64,000 nt of DNA from Zygotorulaspora mrakii (taxonomy: Eukaryota; Ascomycota; Saccharomycetes; Saccharomycetales; Saccharomycetaceae). The stretch is from assembly GCF_013402915.1 (NCBI RefSeq), contig NC_050719.1, positions 1,178,001-1,242,000 of the forward strand, in the 5' to 3' direction. The position numbers were made by a program, and so were the translations under genes. Positions 50,854 through 61,194 of this stretch are shown in pieces. Positions within the stretch are counted from its first letter, which is position 1. The number at the start of each line of letters is the position of its first letter. The notes under the pieces were generated by a model. It ran no database searches. It was given only the letters and a program-made list of their open reading frames with translations, and had not been told where the DNA came from.

Positions 50854-53244
50854 CTAGTTACCAACATCAGTGGTCTCCTCCATGAAAAGAGCTGCTGATT
50901 CTTCTAGCATTCTTATTACTGCATCAAGCTCTTGTTGAGCAGCGTTCCAATCACCATTTGAAGTTGCGTCCCTAACACCCGGAAATACCCAGGATTCAGG
51001 AACAGTATCTTGTGCCCACAATGTGGGTCCAAAAATAATGTTTTTGTAGAATTGTCTTTGTGGGACTCCAGTGGCAGAACATTGTCTTCTGACAATGTTG
51101 GAAAGTTTTTTATTCCACGTCCATCTATGAACTGATAGCAATGAGGGTTCAAGTCCCTCATCTCTATTATAAACAATATTTCGCCATCCATCGCTCCAGG
51201 CAGACCATTCTAATCCAATGGCGCGCCAGGATAATAGTGCTTTTTGGGCACCTACAAAATTGAGTTCGTTTCCAAACTTACCAGCCAAACTCCTAAACTG
51301 ATCCGCCAAATTTTGCAAATAATCTGTAATATCAAATGGCAATAATGGGCTATCCGCAAGCTTTAAAGAAGATTTGAAAATATAAAGGATCAAATCAGAT
51401 GTTTTTTGCCTCACATCTGGGCTCTCTAGTAATTTCTTGAATTTTTCAAAGACATCTTTGGAAGTATCAATGGGAGGTTTGGAATCTAAAATTTCTGGCG
51501 TGGAGAGAACCGATACAGGAATTCCGCTTGCCATAAAAGGAGTCCAGTCACCGTACTGTTCAACATTTCTTACAGAGACGTCAAAACCGAACGAATCTTG
51601 GCGGTTCCCAAAGAAATTATGCAACAGAGGATGAGACTGGACGTCCAATTTTTTATCGCTTGAGACTAGACCTAGCTGACTAATATCTAGTACTGAGTAA
51701 ACTTCATTTTTGATCGTTATTAATTGCTGCTCTAATAACTCTGTCGCGCCTGCATAATTGAATTCTGATCCACCGAATGAAATAAAATAAATATTTCTTA
51801 AAGGTTTCCAACCGAACTTATACTTCAATTCTTGGAACGATTGTATAAGTGAAAGTAGCACAGCGGTTCCAAAAGCGGGATAGGTGGCACCATTTATACC
51901 ATTGGTTCTTGAGGCAGCAATTATGATAGCTTTATCATTCTGTTCCCTGCCTTCAATCTTACCAATAACATTGTGCACAGGGTGTTTCTTTCTCGTCGCA
52001 GCATTTACTTTCATATCAATGCGAACGCTTTTCTCTCCTGGTTCACCACTATACTCATTTTCTTTCCACTTAAAGCCAGTATCACCCAAAAGCGATAGAA
52101 GCTTGCTTCCCTGGTTCCATGATAAAGGTAACGACGGTATACGTGGTAAACTCTTTGACTCTTGTGGTTTAATCTCAGGAAGTACACCACCGTACCAGCC
52201 CGGTGTTAAAGCATCACCTGTCCAATATTGGTGGATGGCGACTGACTTCTTTTGTACAACATCCTTGTCATCACCATAAGGTTCAGTAATAAAAAGTATT
52301 CCCTTTGCATCAAATTTTTCAGCCAAAAGAATCTGCTCGCTGACAACCTTACCATAATGAACTAAAAGAATAAAGTCCTCATCTAACATTCCAAGCTCCT
52401 TCAAAATATGTAAATCTTCCATAGAGCCCGTGTTACCATAAATCAAATTCATATTTTTTAATTCGCCGTTGGTACAAGATGGGTTGAAATTACTCTCTGT
52501 TAACTCAAATATAGTCTCGCCTCCATTTTTTACAGCTTTCAAAGAGGCCTCATTATAGTAATTTGAATAGGCAGTGAACTCAGTCTCTTTTACAAATTTT
52601 AGTTTATTGTTCGAAAATGATTCTGCAACATAATTTCTAATTGCCCAGTCGCCCTGCGTTCCTGACATGTGGGGCATACTGCTTAGATACTGTAAGTCTG
52701 TCTCTAACTTGGAAAGGTCCACTTCTGCTTTAGTATAGTCTAAGAGAATATCGAAATCGGAGAACATTCCCTTTGTTCCTGTACTGCGCTCAGTTGGCAT
52801 CAATCCACTTGACATTACTAAGTACGCTATTGTTGACATCAAAAAAACGTAGAAAAACCGCCTAAGAATTAAAGGATTTCCTACCTTATTCAAATAATAA
52901 TCAATCTTTTCGGAAATTATGTAGGTCACCTGGACTAAAGGATCCACTATCCTTTCCCGTACAGGAGCGACGATATTATTGCTGATTCTGTCTCTGAAAT
53001 GAAACATTTTATCAAACAGCCTCTCATCGGAATTGTTTTCCTGAGGAGCATCTTCCAGATCCATTTGCTCCATTGCTCTATTATTTGAATTTGAAAGATT
53101 TGCTTCATTGTTAATCAAAGAACTGTCATATTCAGGAGGATTTATTGGAATGGATGCACTTGTCTCTTGGTTGCTGCCTGCGTTTCCCTCCGTTTCTTCA
53201 TCGCACACACGATCATAACCATTGCTGATACCAGTGAACCTCAT
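50854..53244 (-). CDS. TRE1/TRE2: Transferrin-receptor-like protein of the Tre1/Tre2 type
   Basis: Tre1 and Tre2 are single-pass proteins that help route metal transporters such as Smf1 to the vacuole with Bsd2 and Rsp5. The 796-residue product has a cytoplasmic N-terminus with a PPEY motif at residues 36-39 (a possible WW-domain ligand), one transmembrane helix at about 128-148, and an ectodomain resembling M28 peptidases and the transferrin receptor. Its HPVHNVIGKIEGRE and NGATYPAFGTAVLLSL blocks belong to the M28-like part, but the zinc ligands of active peptidases are not evident. A C-terminal dimerisation-like domain completes it. The two S. cerevisiae genes are WGD duplicates (YPL176C, YOR256C); here there is a single one. 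The ATG is at 53242-53244. Confidence 0.92.
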   Translation of the reverse strand: MRFTGISNGYDRVCDEETEGNAGSNQETSASIPINPPEYDSSLINNEANLSNSNNRAMEQMDLEDAPQENNSDERLFDKMFHFRDRISNNIVAPVRERIVDPLVQVTYIISEKIDYYLNKVGNPLILRRFFYVFLMSTIAYLVMSSGLMPTERSTGTKGMFSDFDILLDYTKAEVDLSKLETDLQYLSSMPHMSGTQGDWAIRNYVAESFSNNKLKFVKETEFTAYSNYYNEASLKAVKNGGETIFELTESNFNPSCTNGELKNMNLIYGNTGSMEDLHILKELGMLDEDFILLVHYGKVVSEQILLAEKFDAKGILFITEPYGDDKDVVQKKSVAIHQYWTGDALTPGWYGGVLPEIKPQESKSLPRIPSLPLSWNQGSKLLSLLGDTGFKWKENEYSGEPGEKSVRIDMKVNAATRKKHPVHNVIGKIEGREQNDKAIIIAASRTNGINGATYPAFGTAVLLSLIQSFQELKYKFGWKPLRNIYFISFGGSEFNYAGATELLEQQLITIKNEVYSVLDISQLGLVSSDKKLDVQSHPLLHNFFGNRQDSFGFDVSVRNVEQYGDWTPFMASGIPVSVLSTPEILDSKPPIDTSKDVFEKFKKLLESPDVRQKTSDLILYIFKSSLKLADSPLLPFDITDYLQNLADQFRSLAGKFGNELNFVGAQKALLSWRAIGLEWSAWSDGWRNIVYNRDEGLEPSLLSVHRWTWNKKLSNIVRRQCSATGVPQRQFYKNIIFGPTLWAQDTVPESWVFPGVRDATSNGDWNAAQQELDAVIRMLEESAALFMEETTDVGN

Positions 53245-53474
53245 TGACCTCTTTTACTCCGGTCTGTGAGCACCTTCTTTCACGTTGATTCTACTGTCAG
53301 AAGTGTTTTAACACAAGTTGTTCTTTCTTTCTATTCTCGCACCTCCAAAAAATGGCAATCTTAAGAAATAGCCATGAAAATATGCTCCTAAAGAGAAGAG
53401 CTATGAGAAGGTAAAAGCTATTGAGCTTTCATTAGTAGCATAATATAGGGCTAATTAATGGTATCACAGGGAAA

Positions 53475-54788
53475 ATGGGGTACAACATAGCCATGGCATG
53501 CGATTTTTTTTATCCGCAACTTGGAGGTGTCGAATTTCACATATATCACTTGTCACAGAATCTTATCCGGTTAGGACACTCAGTGGTAGTCATTACACAT
53601 GCATATGGCGATAGAGTTGGAGTGAGGTACTTAACGAATGGATTAAAAGTATACCACGTCCCATATTTTGTGTTACATAGAGAAACGACCTTCCCAAATG
53701 TTTTTGGAACCTTCCCAGTAATCAGAAATATTCTACTTAGAGAGCAAATAGATATCGTTCACTCCCATGGCAGTGCTTCAACGTTTTCGCTGGAAGCTAT
53801 ATTTCATGCCAATACCATGGGATTGAAGACTGTTTTTACCGATCATTCCCTATATGGATTCTCAAATATAACAGCTATTTTGGTTAATAAACTATTGACG
53901 TTCACATTAACTAATACGGATAAAGTAATATGTGTCTCCCACACATGTAAAGACAATATGATAGTCAGAACCGACATTGATCCACGTAGAATATCTGTTA
54001 TTCCAAACGCTGTGGTCAGTGAAGACTTCTCACCGTTGCCTGAAAAAAGGACAGCAGCGAAAAATGGTATTGTCATTGTTGTTATCAGTAGATTATACCC
54101 AAACAAAGGTGTTGATTTATTGACGAGGCTCATTCCTAAAATATGTTCATTGCACAAGGATGTGAGCTTTATAGTGGCTGGCGATGGGCCCAAGTTTGTT
54201 GAGCTACAACAAATGATCGAGTACTGCAGGCTTCAAGAAAGAGTTAACTTGATGGGATCTGTGCCTCATGAAAAGGTCAGAGATGTAATGTGCCAAGGTG
54301 ATATTTATCTACACCCTAGTTTAACGGAAGCATTTGGCACAGTGCTCGTCGAGGCAGCCTCATGTGGTCTTTTAATTGTTTCGACTAGAGTGGGCGGGAT
54401 TCCTGAGGTTCTACCAAGTCATATGACAGTTCACGCTAATGAAACAAGTGTTTCCAGCCTTGTAGAAGCGACCAATGAAGGGATAAGGCAGATTCGATTG
54501 GGCAAAATCGAGACATCCTCATTCAATGATGAGATTTCTAAGATGTACAATTGGGTAGATGTTGCAGAGAGAACCGTCAACGTTTATCGTGGAATTTACA
54601 GTGACCAAACGCCGGAAGATAAAAATTGGGCTATAATGGTGAAAAAGTTCTTCAAAAGAGATGGGAGCTGGGCAAGATTATTGTACGTTCTTTGCGCAAT
54701 CGTAGAGTACTTTATTTTTTTCTCATTGGAATGGTTATATCCCAAGGAAGACATCGATCTAGCACCGAAATGGCCCCATAGGGTGTAA
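53475..54788 (+). CDS. SPT14: GPI-GlcNAc transferase catalytic subunit Spt14 (Gpi3, PIG-A)
   Basis: Spt14 is the glycosyltransferase of the GPI-GnT complex, which starts GPI-anchor synthesis on the cytosolic face of the ER. The 437-residue product is a GT4-family enzyme. It shows [37 protein letters not shown] and the catalytic EX7E motif (EAFGTVLVE). A C-terminal membrane helix ([20 protein letters not shown]) follows. The S. cerevisiae gene has an intron after a tiny first exon; here the ATG at 53475 runs directly into YNIAMACDF with no intron. The ATG is placed by homology with GPI3 proteins starting MGYNIAM. Confidence 0.97.
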   Translation: MGYNIAMACDFFYPQLGGVEFHIYHLSQNLIRLGHSVVVITHAYGDRVGVRYLTNGLKVYHVPYFVLHRETTFPNVFGTFPVIRNILLREQIDIVHSHGSASTFSLEAIFHANTMGLKTVFTDHSLYGFSNITAILVNKLLTFTLTNTDKVICVSHTCKDNMIVRTDIDPRRISVIPNAVVSEDFSPLPEKRTAAKNGIVIVVISRLYPNKGVDLLTRLIPKICSLHKDVSFIVAGDGPKFVELQQMIEYCRLQERVNLMGSVPHEKVRDVMCQGDIYLHPSLTEAFGTVLVEAASCGLLIVSTRVGGIPEVLPSHMTVHANETSVSSLVEATNEGIRQIRLGKIETSSFNDEISKMYNWVDVAERTVNVYRGIYSDQTPEDKNWAIMVKKFFKRDGSWARLLYVLCAIVEYFIFFSLEWLYPKEDIDLAPKWPHRV

Positions 54789-55046
54789 ATATCTCCGAAC
54801 TGCATATATACACATATATTTATTGCATTATAATACCTATGGTATTTTCAATCAAGAAAAGCCATACTATTTTCTATTACCTATTCTCAATATCTTACTG
54901 CAGCGCATAGTACTACCAGTATCTCATCGTCTATTTGGTGATTTTTCTATAATTCGCTTTGATCATTTCAAAGAAAGATACGCCAAAAAATAGAAATTAA
55001 TGGCCATTCAAGGCACAAAGAGATAAGAGGGACTTAAGAGTGTAAA

Positions 55047-55568
55047 ATGAGCGGTATAAGACGGAAATCGAACAAGGTCATACCACCCCTGTCTTCTTCA
55101 GCAGGTGATGCAGGGTCAGTACAAGACCAACTTCTAGACGAACAAAAGCAAGAGATATATGAAGCATTTTCGTTGTTCGACATGAACAATGATGGATACC
55201 TTGATTACCATGAATTGAAGGTTGCCATGAGAGCATTGGGGTTTGATTCACCCAAAAGAGATGTTCTAGACCTGATTGAGCAGTATGATAGAGATGGGCG
55301 CCATTTGATGCAATATGAAGACTTCTACTTAATAATGGGCGAGAAGATTGTCAATAGAGACCCGCTTGATGAAATCAAAAGAGCGTTCAAATTATTTGAT
55401 GATGACCATACGGGTAAAATTAGTTTAAAGAATCTGAGACGTGTCGCAAAAGAATTGGGAGAAAATCTCACAGACGAGGAACTACGAGCTATGATTGAAG
55501 AGTTTGATCTCGATGGAGACGGCGAGATAAGTGAACAAGAATTCATAGCGATATGCACAGATAGTTGA
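55047..55568 (+). CDS. CDC31: Centrin Cdc31
   Basis: Cdc31 is the yeast centrin; it acts in half-bridge duplication of the spindle pole body with Sfi1, and in mRNA export with Sac3. The 173-residue product (161 in S. cerevisiae) has a variable basic N-terminal 25-30 residues and four EF-hands. EF1 ([12 protein letters not shown]), EF3 ([12 protein letters not shown]) and EF4 ([12 protein letters not shown]) keep most calcium ligands; EF2 ([12 protein letters not shown]) is degenerate. The ATG is at 55047. It takes the place that NIP100 would have by the YPL order, next to MRPL40. Confidence 0.97.
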   Translation: MSGIRRKSNKVIPPLSSSAGDAGSVQDQLLDEQKQEIYEAFSLFDMNNDGYLDYHELKVAMRALGFDSPKRDVLDLIEQYDRDGRHLMQYEDFYLIMGEKIVNRDPLDEIKRAFKLFDDDHTGKISLKNLRRVAKELGENLTDEELRAMIEEFDLDGDGEISEQEFIAICTDS

Positions 55569-55800
55569 AGTTTGAACATTGGATTGTAATCATCATGAAC
55601 CCGCAGCTACCCATCGCCTTAGAGGTTGTAACAGCTTATCTTAGTGCTAGATATATTCTTTACTGTGTGTATGCCTATTACTGTCTAACTTATTACCCGG
55701 TGTAATAAATTTTTCTCGATAGAAGGATTTTGGTGAAGTAGTATTGAAAAAATGTGCAAGATAACAAGCAGAAAGCTGTAGATAAAGCAATTGCGAGGCC

Positions 55801-56688
55801 ATGTCAAGTCGTTATGGGCATTTGTCAAAAGCCGGTGAACGTGTATTGAGAAGTTTGAACAATACTCATAAAAATTTGGCAGCGAGACAGGAAAAATATG
55901 CAAAAATATCTGTTCCTGACTTTATAAAACCAGCACTTCCAGAAGTTAAGGATCATGAGAGATTTAAAACGTGCAGGGAATGGATGTTTGTGCCTGGCGA
56001 TCGAGTAGTCATTATGAAGGGTAAATATAAGGGGAATATTTGCGTCGTCAAGCAACAAGATGTAGCGACCAATGGGTTTATATTGGATGATAATGGACCG
56101 ATGAAAAATACGCCAGTGCCCAAGCAATTTTGGCTCGAGGGACAAAAATCCCATATGATTTCAGTTCCACAAGCTGTTAGTCAAAAGGATTTGAGACTTG
56201 TTGCAGATATTGATGATCCATTGAACGCTGGACAAACAAGGACTGTTGCTGTAAAAAACATTGAGTTTAAGGGCACGTATTATGACGAAAACTATAAGAA
56301 AATGATGCCTTACAGGACAGTCATTGGTCAAAGCGATTTGGTTATACCATGGCCAAAACCCGCACCACAGGAAGATGGAGAACTAGCTACTGAGCCTTCA
56401 ATAGCTAAAGAACAAACTTTTTGGGTCGATAGTATAGTGAAGAATCCGATTCCAAAAGATGCATTTATGACTATTCGTAACCCACATTCTAAATTCAGGA
56501 GGGGTAAGCTCACAGCTCGTGATATATCTAAATTGGTAGCACCAAAAATGCCTATGACTGATGTCAAGAAGGCTTACATAAAGGAGAAGCAGCAATTAGC
56601 ATCAAGGCCAAAAGCAAAATTAACTGATGATGAAAAGGAATTGATTGGTGAGAAAATCTATCAACATTTGAAGGAGCAGGGTTTGTAA
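55801..56688 (+). CDS. MRPL40: Mitochondrial large-subunit ribosomal protein Mrpl40 (uL24m)
   Basis: Mrpl40 is the mitochondrial L24-family protein of the large ribosomal subunit. The 295-residue product (297 in S. cerevisiae) contains the KOW motif in PGDRVVIMKGKYKGNICVV at about residues 65-83, where L24 proteins bind rRNA and the tunnel exit. A mitochondria-specific extension follows, with IVKNPIPKDAFMTIRNPHSK. The N-terminus MSSRYGHLSKAGERVLRSL is positively charged. It lies beside CDC31 and HNT3, matching YPL173W interleaved with YOR257W/258W. Confidence 0.95.
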   Translation: MSSRYGHLSKAGERVLRSLNNTHKNLAARQEKYAKISVPDFIKPALPEVKDHERFKTCREWMFVPGDRVVIMKGKYKGNICVVKQQDVATNGFILDDNGPMKNTPVPKQFWLEGQKSHMISVPQAVSQKDLRLVADIDDPLNAGQTRTVAVKNIEFKGTYYDENYKKMMPYRTVIGQSDLVIPWPKPAPQEDGELATEPSIAKEQTFWVDSIVKNPIPKDAFMTIRNPHSKFRRGKLTARDISKLVAPKMPMTDVKKAYIKEKQQLASRPKAKLTDDEKELIGEKIYQHLKEQGL

Positions 56689-56820
56689 AATGTTTAATTT
56701 CATGTATATATTAAAAAATTTTGGTCAAAAATATGACATGCAATTCTGGCCATTTTTCGAAAATCGATGAAGGTCGAGTGCGTCTGAGAACCAGATTAAG
56801 CTATATTGAGAGAGCCAGAT

Positions 56821-57459
56821 ATGTCATGGAAGCTTGCACTTCAAGACTATATCAAGAATCCAGAAGGTCACAAGAATGAGGTTATTATCTATGATGAAGA
56901 GGCTGTTATTATAAAAGATCAATTCCCCAAATCTGCATATCATCTACTGGTACTAACCAGGAATCCGCTAGTTTCTAGGCGTCACCCAACTATTGGGCTG
57001 ACGTATGATATTAAGGAAGAATTAAAGCCATATGTGGAGATAGCACAAGATTATATTTATCAAGAGTTCACCAAAAAGTATAAAGTGCTTAACTCTGGAT
57101 GTTTCTTCGAAAATGACGATGAGCTCTTGGACAAAGACTCTTTTGTGGAAAATTTTATCCAGGTCGGCATTCATAGCGTGCCATCGATGACAAATATGCA
57201 CATCCATGTAATGACCAAAGATTTTCACTCTATCAGGTTGAAGAACAAGAAGCATTATAACTCCTTTACAACTTATTTTTGGATTGATTGGGATTCGTTA
57301 CCATTGAACAAAATACCGGATAGTAAAGAAACTGAGAAAAAGTATCTTCGAGATCATGATATGATTTCCGTTTACAACGGTGAAAATTTTGACAATAAGT
57401 TTTCAAAACTGAAACAACACATATCGGATGAGTTTAATTACTACTTCACATCAAGGTAA
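56821..57459 (+). CDS. HNT3: DNA 5'-adenylate hydrolase Hnt3 (aprataxin homologue) with degenerate zinc finger
   Basis: Hnt3 is the aprataxin-like HIT enzyme that removes AMP left on DNA 5' ends by abortive ligation. The ATG at 56821 (MSWKLALQDYI) gives 212 residues (217 in S. cerevisiae); the frame begins upstream at TTG. The HIT domain is intact, with QVGIHSVPSMTNMHIHVMT including the catalytic histidine, and the Hnt3-typical DFHSIRLKNKKHYNSF. The C-terminal zinc finger, which I recall as C-x2-C-xn-H-x3-E, is degenerate: the reference CCYC region reads SVYN here, while the H and E positions (KQHISDE) remain. See the finding. Confidence 0.93.
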   Translation: MSWKLALQDYIKNPEGHKNEVIIYDEEAVIIKDQFPKSAYHLLVLTRNPLVSRRHPTIGLTYDIKEELKPYVEIAQDYIYQEFTKKYKVLNSGCFFENDDELLDKDSFVENFIQVGIHSVPSMTNMHIHVMTKDFHSIRLKNKKHYNSFTTYFWIDWDSLPLNKIPDSKETEKKYLRDHDMISVYNGENFDNKFSKLKQHISDEFNYYFTSR

Positions 57460-57560
57460 AAATACATGCTTGATATTTCCAGCTGAATGGCTTTTGTATA
57501 ATGAATAAATGACTGAATTATAATATACATAGTTAAATGAGATATGATATTGATTGACAA

Positions 57561-58970
57561 TTAAAGTTTTTGATATTCAATAACACCTTCCAACTTTTTA
57601 ACTTCTGCCACTTTTCTGACAGCCTTCATCAGGTCTTCAGGTATAATATGCTCACGATCGTCCCTAATTGCGAAAAATCCCGCTTCAGTGACACAATTAC
57701 GTATGTCTGCACCATTAAATCCATCACTCATCTTGACAGCGGCTTCAAAATCAAAATCTCCAGTTTTTTTAACATGTGCAGTATGAATTTTGAAAATTTC
57801 CAGTCTACCTGCTTCATTGGGCAGGGGAATTTCTATTTTTCTATCCAATCTACCTGGTCTTAGAAGGGCTGGATCAAGAGTATCAGGCCTATTGGTTGCC
57901 ATAATAACTTTAGTTTGCCCTAAATTATCAAAACCGTCCATTTGCGTCAACAACTCCATCAAAGTACGTTGAATTTCACGATCTGCGGATGTTCCTTCAC
58001 TAAACCTACGACCACCGATTGCATCAATTTCATCCATGAATATAATGCAAGGTTCGTGCTCCTTTGCATATGCAAACATTTCTCTAATAATTCTTGCAGA
58101 TTCACCAATATATTTATCAACGATACCAGAAGCTGGTGAGAAAATGAAATTTGCACCAATGGTAGCTGCTACAGCTTTAGCTAATAAAGTTTTACCTGTA
58201 CCTGGAGGACCGTAAAGCAAGACACCTTTTGGTGATTTAATACCCACCCTTTGAAATATTTCAGGATTTTTCAAAGGCAACTCTATAACTTCTCTCAATT
58301 CTCTTATCTGCTCTGTTAAACCACCAATTCCATCAAACGAAATATCTCCTTGCTCGAAACTGGTCATGTTGTAAACTAATGGATCTGTTTCACGAGGTAA
58401 GATTCTCATTATAGTTAAAGTGGTTATATCCAAGGTCACCCTAACACCCTTCTTCAGTTTTGCACGGTCTACAGAATTCCTTACACCAACAATGTAACGG
58501 GGACCAGACGATGCCTTGACAATATATTTTTCCTCAGACAGCTCCTTCATAACCTCACCAATCAACTGCCCAATACTCTGCAAGGCCTTGATATCGTTTT
58601 CTGTTTTGTCGAAGGCCTTTGTTAAGTCCCGTATTTCCTGGCGGCGTTGCTTCAATAAGTCATCATATCGTCTGTGCTCAAGCAATTTCTTCTTGAACTC
58701 ATTAAGCGCCTTCTGGCGTGCCTCTTGTGCAGGGTCCAATTGTACCACAGGTTCAGGCTCCTCACCCATTGTTTCATCAGGCTTATCATTGGTGTCAGCA
58801 GCGCCACCTTCATTGGCACTAGCAGCAGATTCCGCAGCGGCATCCCCTGATCTTTTATTCCCCTCGTCACCATTATTATCCTTGTTGGCTTCTTCCTCAT
58901 TTGGATGGTCTTGCTCACTTTGACCTTGATCTTCGAATCCCGCCATTAGCGGATCATGCTCCTCACTCAT
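57561..58970 (-). CDS. RPT4: 26S proteasome base ATPase Rpt4
   Basis: Rpt4 is one of the six AAA-ATPases of the 19S base that unfold substrates for the 20S core. The 469-residue product (437 in S. cerevisiae) begins [11 protein letters not shown] at the ATG at 58968-58970. An upstream in-frame ATG at 59015 would place the PACE box only 31 bp away, so the lower one is preferred. A longer acidic, low-complexity N-terminal region accounts for the extra length. A coiled coil (about 95-130), an OB domain and the AAA module follow, with Walker A GPPGTGKT, Walker [11 protein letters not shown] and the [22 protein letters not shown]. Confidence 0.98.
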   Translation of the reverse strand: MSEEHDPLMAGFEDQGQSEQDHPNEEEANKDNNGDEGNKRSGDAAAESAASANEGGAADTNDKPDETMGEEPEPVVQLDPAQEARQKALNEFKKKLLEHRRYDDLLKQRRQEIRDLTKAFDKTENDIKALQSIGQLIGEVMKELSEEKYIVKASSGPRYIVGVRNSVDRAKLKKGVRVTLDITTLTIMRILPRETDPLVYNMTSFEQGDISFDGIGGLTEQIRELREVIELPLKNPEIFQRVGIKSPKGVLLYGPPGTGKTLLAKAVAATIGANFIFSPASGIVDKYIGESARIIREMFAYAKEHEPCIIFMDEIDAIGGRRFSEGTSADREIQRTLMELLTQMDGFDNLGQTKVIMATNRPDTLDPALLRPGRLDRKIEIPLPNEAGRLEIFKIHTAHVKKTGDFDFEAAVKMSDGFNGADIRNCVTEAGFFAIRDDREHIIPEDLMKAVRKVAEVKKLEGVIEYQKL

Positions 58971-59045
58971 TTTTATGTCTCTGCCACAACTAAGAAAGCC
59001 TCCGGAATCTCTCAATGCCCAGATTGTATAAGTGCTTTACCAACC

Positions 59046-59054
59046 GGTGGCAAA
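59046..59054 (+). promoter_or_regulatory. PACE box (Rpn4 site) of RPT4
   Basis: GGTGGCAAA is an exact match to the proteasome-associated control element bound by Rpn4. It lies about 75 bp before the RPT4 ATG, on the opposite strand. Confidence 0.85.
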
Positions 59055-59353
59055 TGTGATTAAGGTCTTATAGTTCGTCCATTTTGTCCCTTGACAGGCG
59101 ATCACCAAAAATATTTGTTACCCGGACTAATAATGTTTGAAGAAATCACGTATCTCTCAACATACATAGAGTATATAACTATTTTCGATTTGTTGTTAGC
59201 TTGATTGGTCACATTTGTAGGCAATTAGGTCCTCATTAGAAGTCGCGATGAATGCCTTTCCATGCAATTCCTTAGTAAGACATCCTATATTTCAGCTGTT
59301 CTTAGTACCACCGGTCTAATTTCAAGCTATTTTTCATTGACGGGTAACGGTTT

Positions 59354-59373
59354 TGAAAAATTTAAAAGATGAG
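59354..59373 (+). promoter_or_regulatory. RRPE and PAC-like core upstream of GCD1
   Basis: TGAAAAATTT (59354-59363) is an exact RRPE match. GATGAG (59368-59373) matches the core of PAC, though the two preceding bases differ. They lie 125-145 bp before the GCD1 ATG. Confidence 0.65.
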
Positions 59374-59496
59374 TTTGTGGGAATCAGCTGAAAACATGAC
59401 TATAAGTGCATTTTGATTGATCAGTCGGAGCTGTATTGTGCCAGTTGTATCATCTCGAAGTGTTTTGCGACTGCTACTCTTGAGTGGTAATTGTAG

Positions 59497-61017
59497 ATGC
59501 AAATTCAAGCGTTTATCTTCTGCGGAAGGGGTGAAAACTTATCGCCTTTTTCGCAATTCAGTGCAGATGAGGTCAGTAATAGTCATGGTCTTCCCAAAGC
59601 ATTGCTCCCTGTTGGAAACCGAATGATGATCGAGTATGTTTTAGACTGGTGTAATCAAGCGGATTTCAAGGAAATCAATGTTGTTGCGCATTCAGATGAC
59701 ATTGATCTTATCCAACAGGCTCTGGAGCCCTACATGGCATTGAGAGAGCAACAGTATGAAATAATTTCCAAGTCTTTGTCGAGCTCAATGCATATTCATT
59801 ATTTGCAGAAACCTCGCGCCATAAATTTTCTGGCCACCAAGGGCCATTCAACAGGTGAAACGCTTCAAAAGGAATTGCTCAGTAAGATTACCACGGACTT
59901 TGTTTTACTTCCCTGTGACTTTATCACGGATATACCGCCGCAAATTTTTATAGATCAGTTTCGAAACAGGGATCCTGAGAATATAGCGTTGACATTTTAT
60001 TACAAGAACGCTTTAGAAGCTGCTGACAAGAAGTCAATCGGGAAGCAGTTCTTTACTCTCTACGCAAAAAATGAAGATTCCGAAAGTCGACCAGTCCTGC
60101 TTGACATCTACTCCAAAGATGATGTCAAGAAATCGAAAAATTTGAAAATTAGAACGCATTTACTTTGGAAGTACCCAAAGACCACTGTATCGACGAAGGT
60201 GTTGAGCGCATTCATTTACTTTTGCTCCTTTGAACTTTCGCATTTACTTTCCATCAAAGAAACAAAGGAAGATCAGAAAAGCTCTGGTGGTGAAGAAGAG
60301 ATCATTTCAAATCAAGTTGCCACAGAGATCAAACCAAGCTATTTCAGAACAGAGAATGAGTTAGTTAAGGATTTCATAAACTGTAATAAATCCCTTGGAA
60401 AAGTCTTCAGAGATTTGGCGAGACGTTCATGGAAACATTCCACACCAAGGGAAACGGTTGGCATTTTCATATTACCCGAATTGGGAACCTTTGTAAGGGC
60501 TAATAATTTGAATGCGTTTATGGAAGCTAATAGATTTATCCTCAAGATTAAAGTGCAGGCATCAGCAACAAATACACAAACCACAACAGCTGGTGCCTCA
60601 GCAATTGGTGCAGATGCCATTGTGGGTTCTAATTGTACAATTTTGGAGAAGAGTAATATCAAGCTTTCTGCCGTTGGCGCTGATTGTAAAATTGGTAATC
60701 GTTGTCGTATTGGTGGCTCTATTTTGTTAAATGGCGTCACCATTGAAGATGAAGTAATACTTGAAAATTGTATCATTGGTCCGCATGCCAAAATTTCGAA
60801 GAAAAGCAAGCTGACAAACTGTTACGTGGAAGGCTCTTATATTGTTGATACAAGAAGTGCTTTGAAAGGAGAGACCTTAACGAAGATCATCTTCGATGAT
60901 TCTGATGACTTATCAGATGACGATGGTGCGGAAAGCTCAAGTGAAGGAGACGAGGACGAATATATAGAAGAGTATTATGATGACGATGACTTAGGTGAGG
61001 ACTTATTTCAACGTTAA
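59497..61017 (+). CDS. GCD1: eIF2B gamma subunit Gcd1
   Basis: Gcd1 is the gamma subunit of eIF2B, the GDP-GTP exchange factor for eIF2, and a target of GCN4 translational control. The 506-residue product (578 in S. cerevisiae) starts at ATG 59497 with MQIQAFIFCGRGENLSPF. It has a nucleotidyltransferase-like N-terminal domain (LPKALLPVGNRMMIEYVLDW is diagnostic, then LLPCDFITDIPPQ). A C-terminal left-handed beta-helix of hexapeptide repeats covers about residues 370-460 (AIGADAIVGSNC, GNRCRIGGS, ILENCIIGPHAKIS). An acidic tail ends it. The shorter length comes from missing Gln/Asp-rich insertions and is not a truncation. Confidence 0.97.
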   Translation: MQIQAFIFCGRGENLSPFSQFSADEVSNSHGLPKALLPVGNRMMIEYVLDWCNQADFKEINVVAHSDDIDLIQQALEPYMALREQQYEIISKSLSSSMHIHYLQKPRAINFLATKGHSTGETLQKELLSKITTDFVLLPCDFITDIPPQIFIDQFRNRDPENIALTFYYKNALEAADKKSIGKQFFTLYAKNEDSESRPVLLDIYSKDDVKKSKNLKIRTHLLWKYPKTTVSTKVLSAFIYFCSFELSHLLSIKETKEDQKSSGGEEEIISNQVATEIKPSYFRTENELVKDFINCNKSLGKVFRDLARRSWKHSTPRETVGIFILPELGTFVRANNLNAFMEANRFILKIKVQASATNTQTTTAGASAIGADAIVGSNCTILEKSNIKLSAVGADCKIGNRCRIGGSILLNGVTIEDEVILENCIIGPHAKISKKSKLTNCYVEGSYIVDTRSALKGETLTKIIFDDSDDLSDDDGAESSSEGDEDEYIEEYYDDDDLGEDLFQR

Positions 61018-61194
61018 TGCATATACAAGAAATTTTTACTTATATGATAAATCTATTTACATTATGAATATTTAAATAATGCTCATTTTTACTTTTCATT
61101 AAATGGAAAATCAAATAGATCAGAGAAAAGGTATCCCGCCCTTTCAGCTTCGTTGTAGTTAAATGATACGATTTTCCTGTATTTAGTATCATTA

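Larger units (their letters stand above)
58971..59496. other. Divergent RPT4-GCD1 promoter region
   Basis: Spacer of 526 bp. It holds a PACE box close to RPT4 and an RRPE box with PAC-like core close to GCD1, so the two genes seem to have separate control on the two sides. A 15-codon ATG frame at 59369-59416 overlaps the PAC-like core and is probably not transcribed. Confidence 0.6.

Noticed and set aside
59369..59416. 15-codon upstream ORF before GCD1, suggestive of GCN4-like translational control
   Set aside because: Its ATG lies within the PAC-like core (GATGAG) of the promoter, so it is probably upstream of the transcription start.
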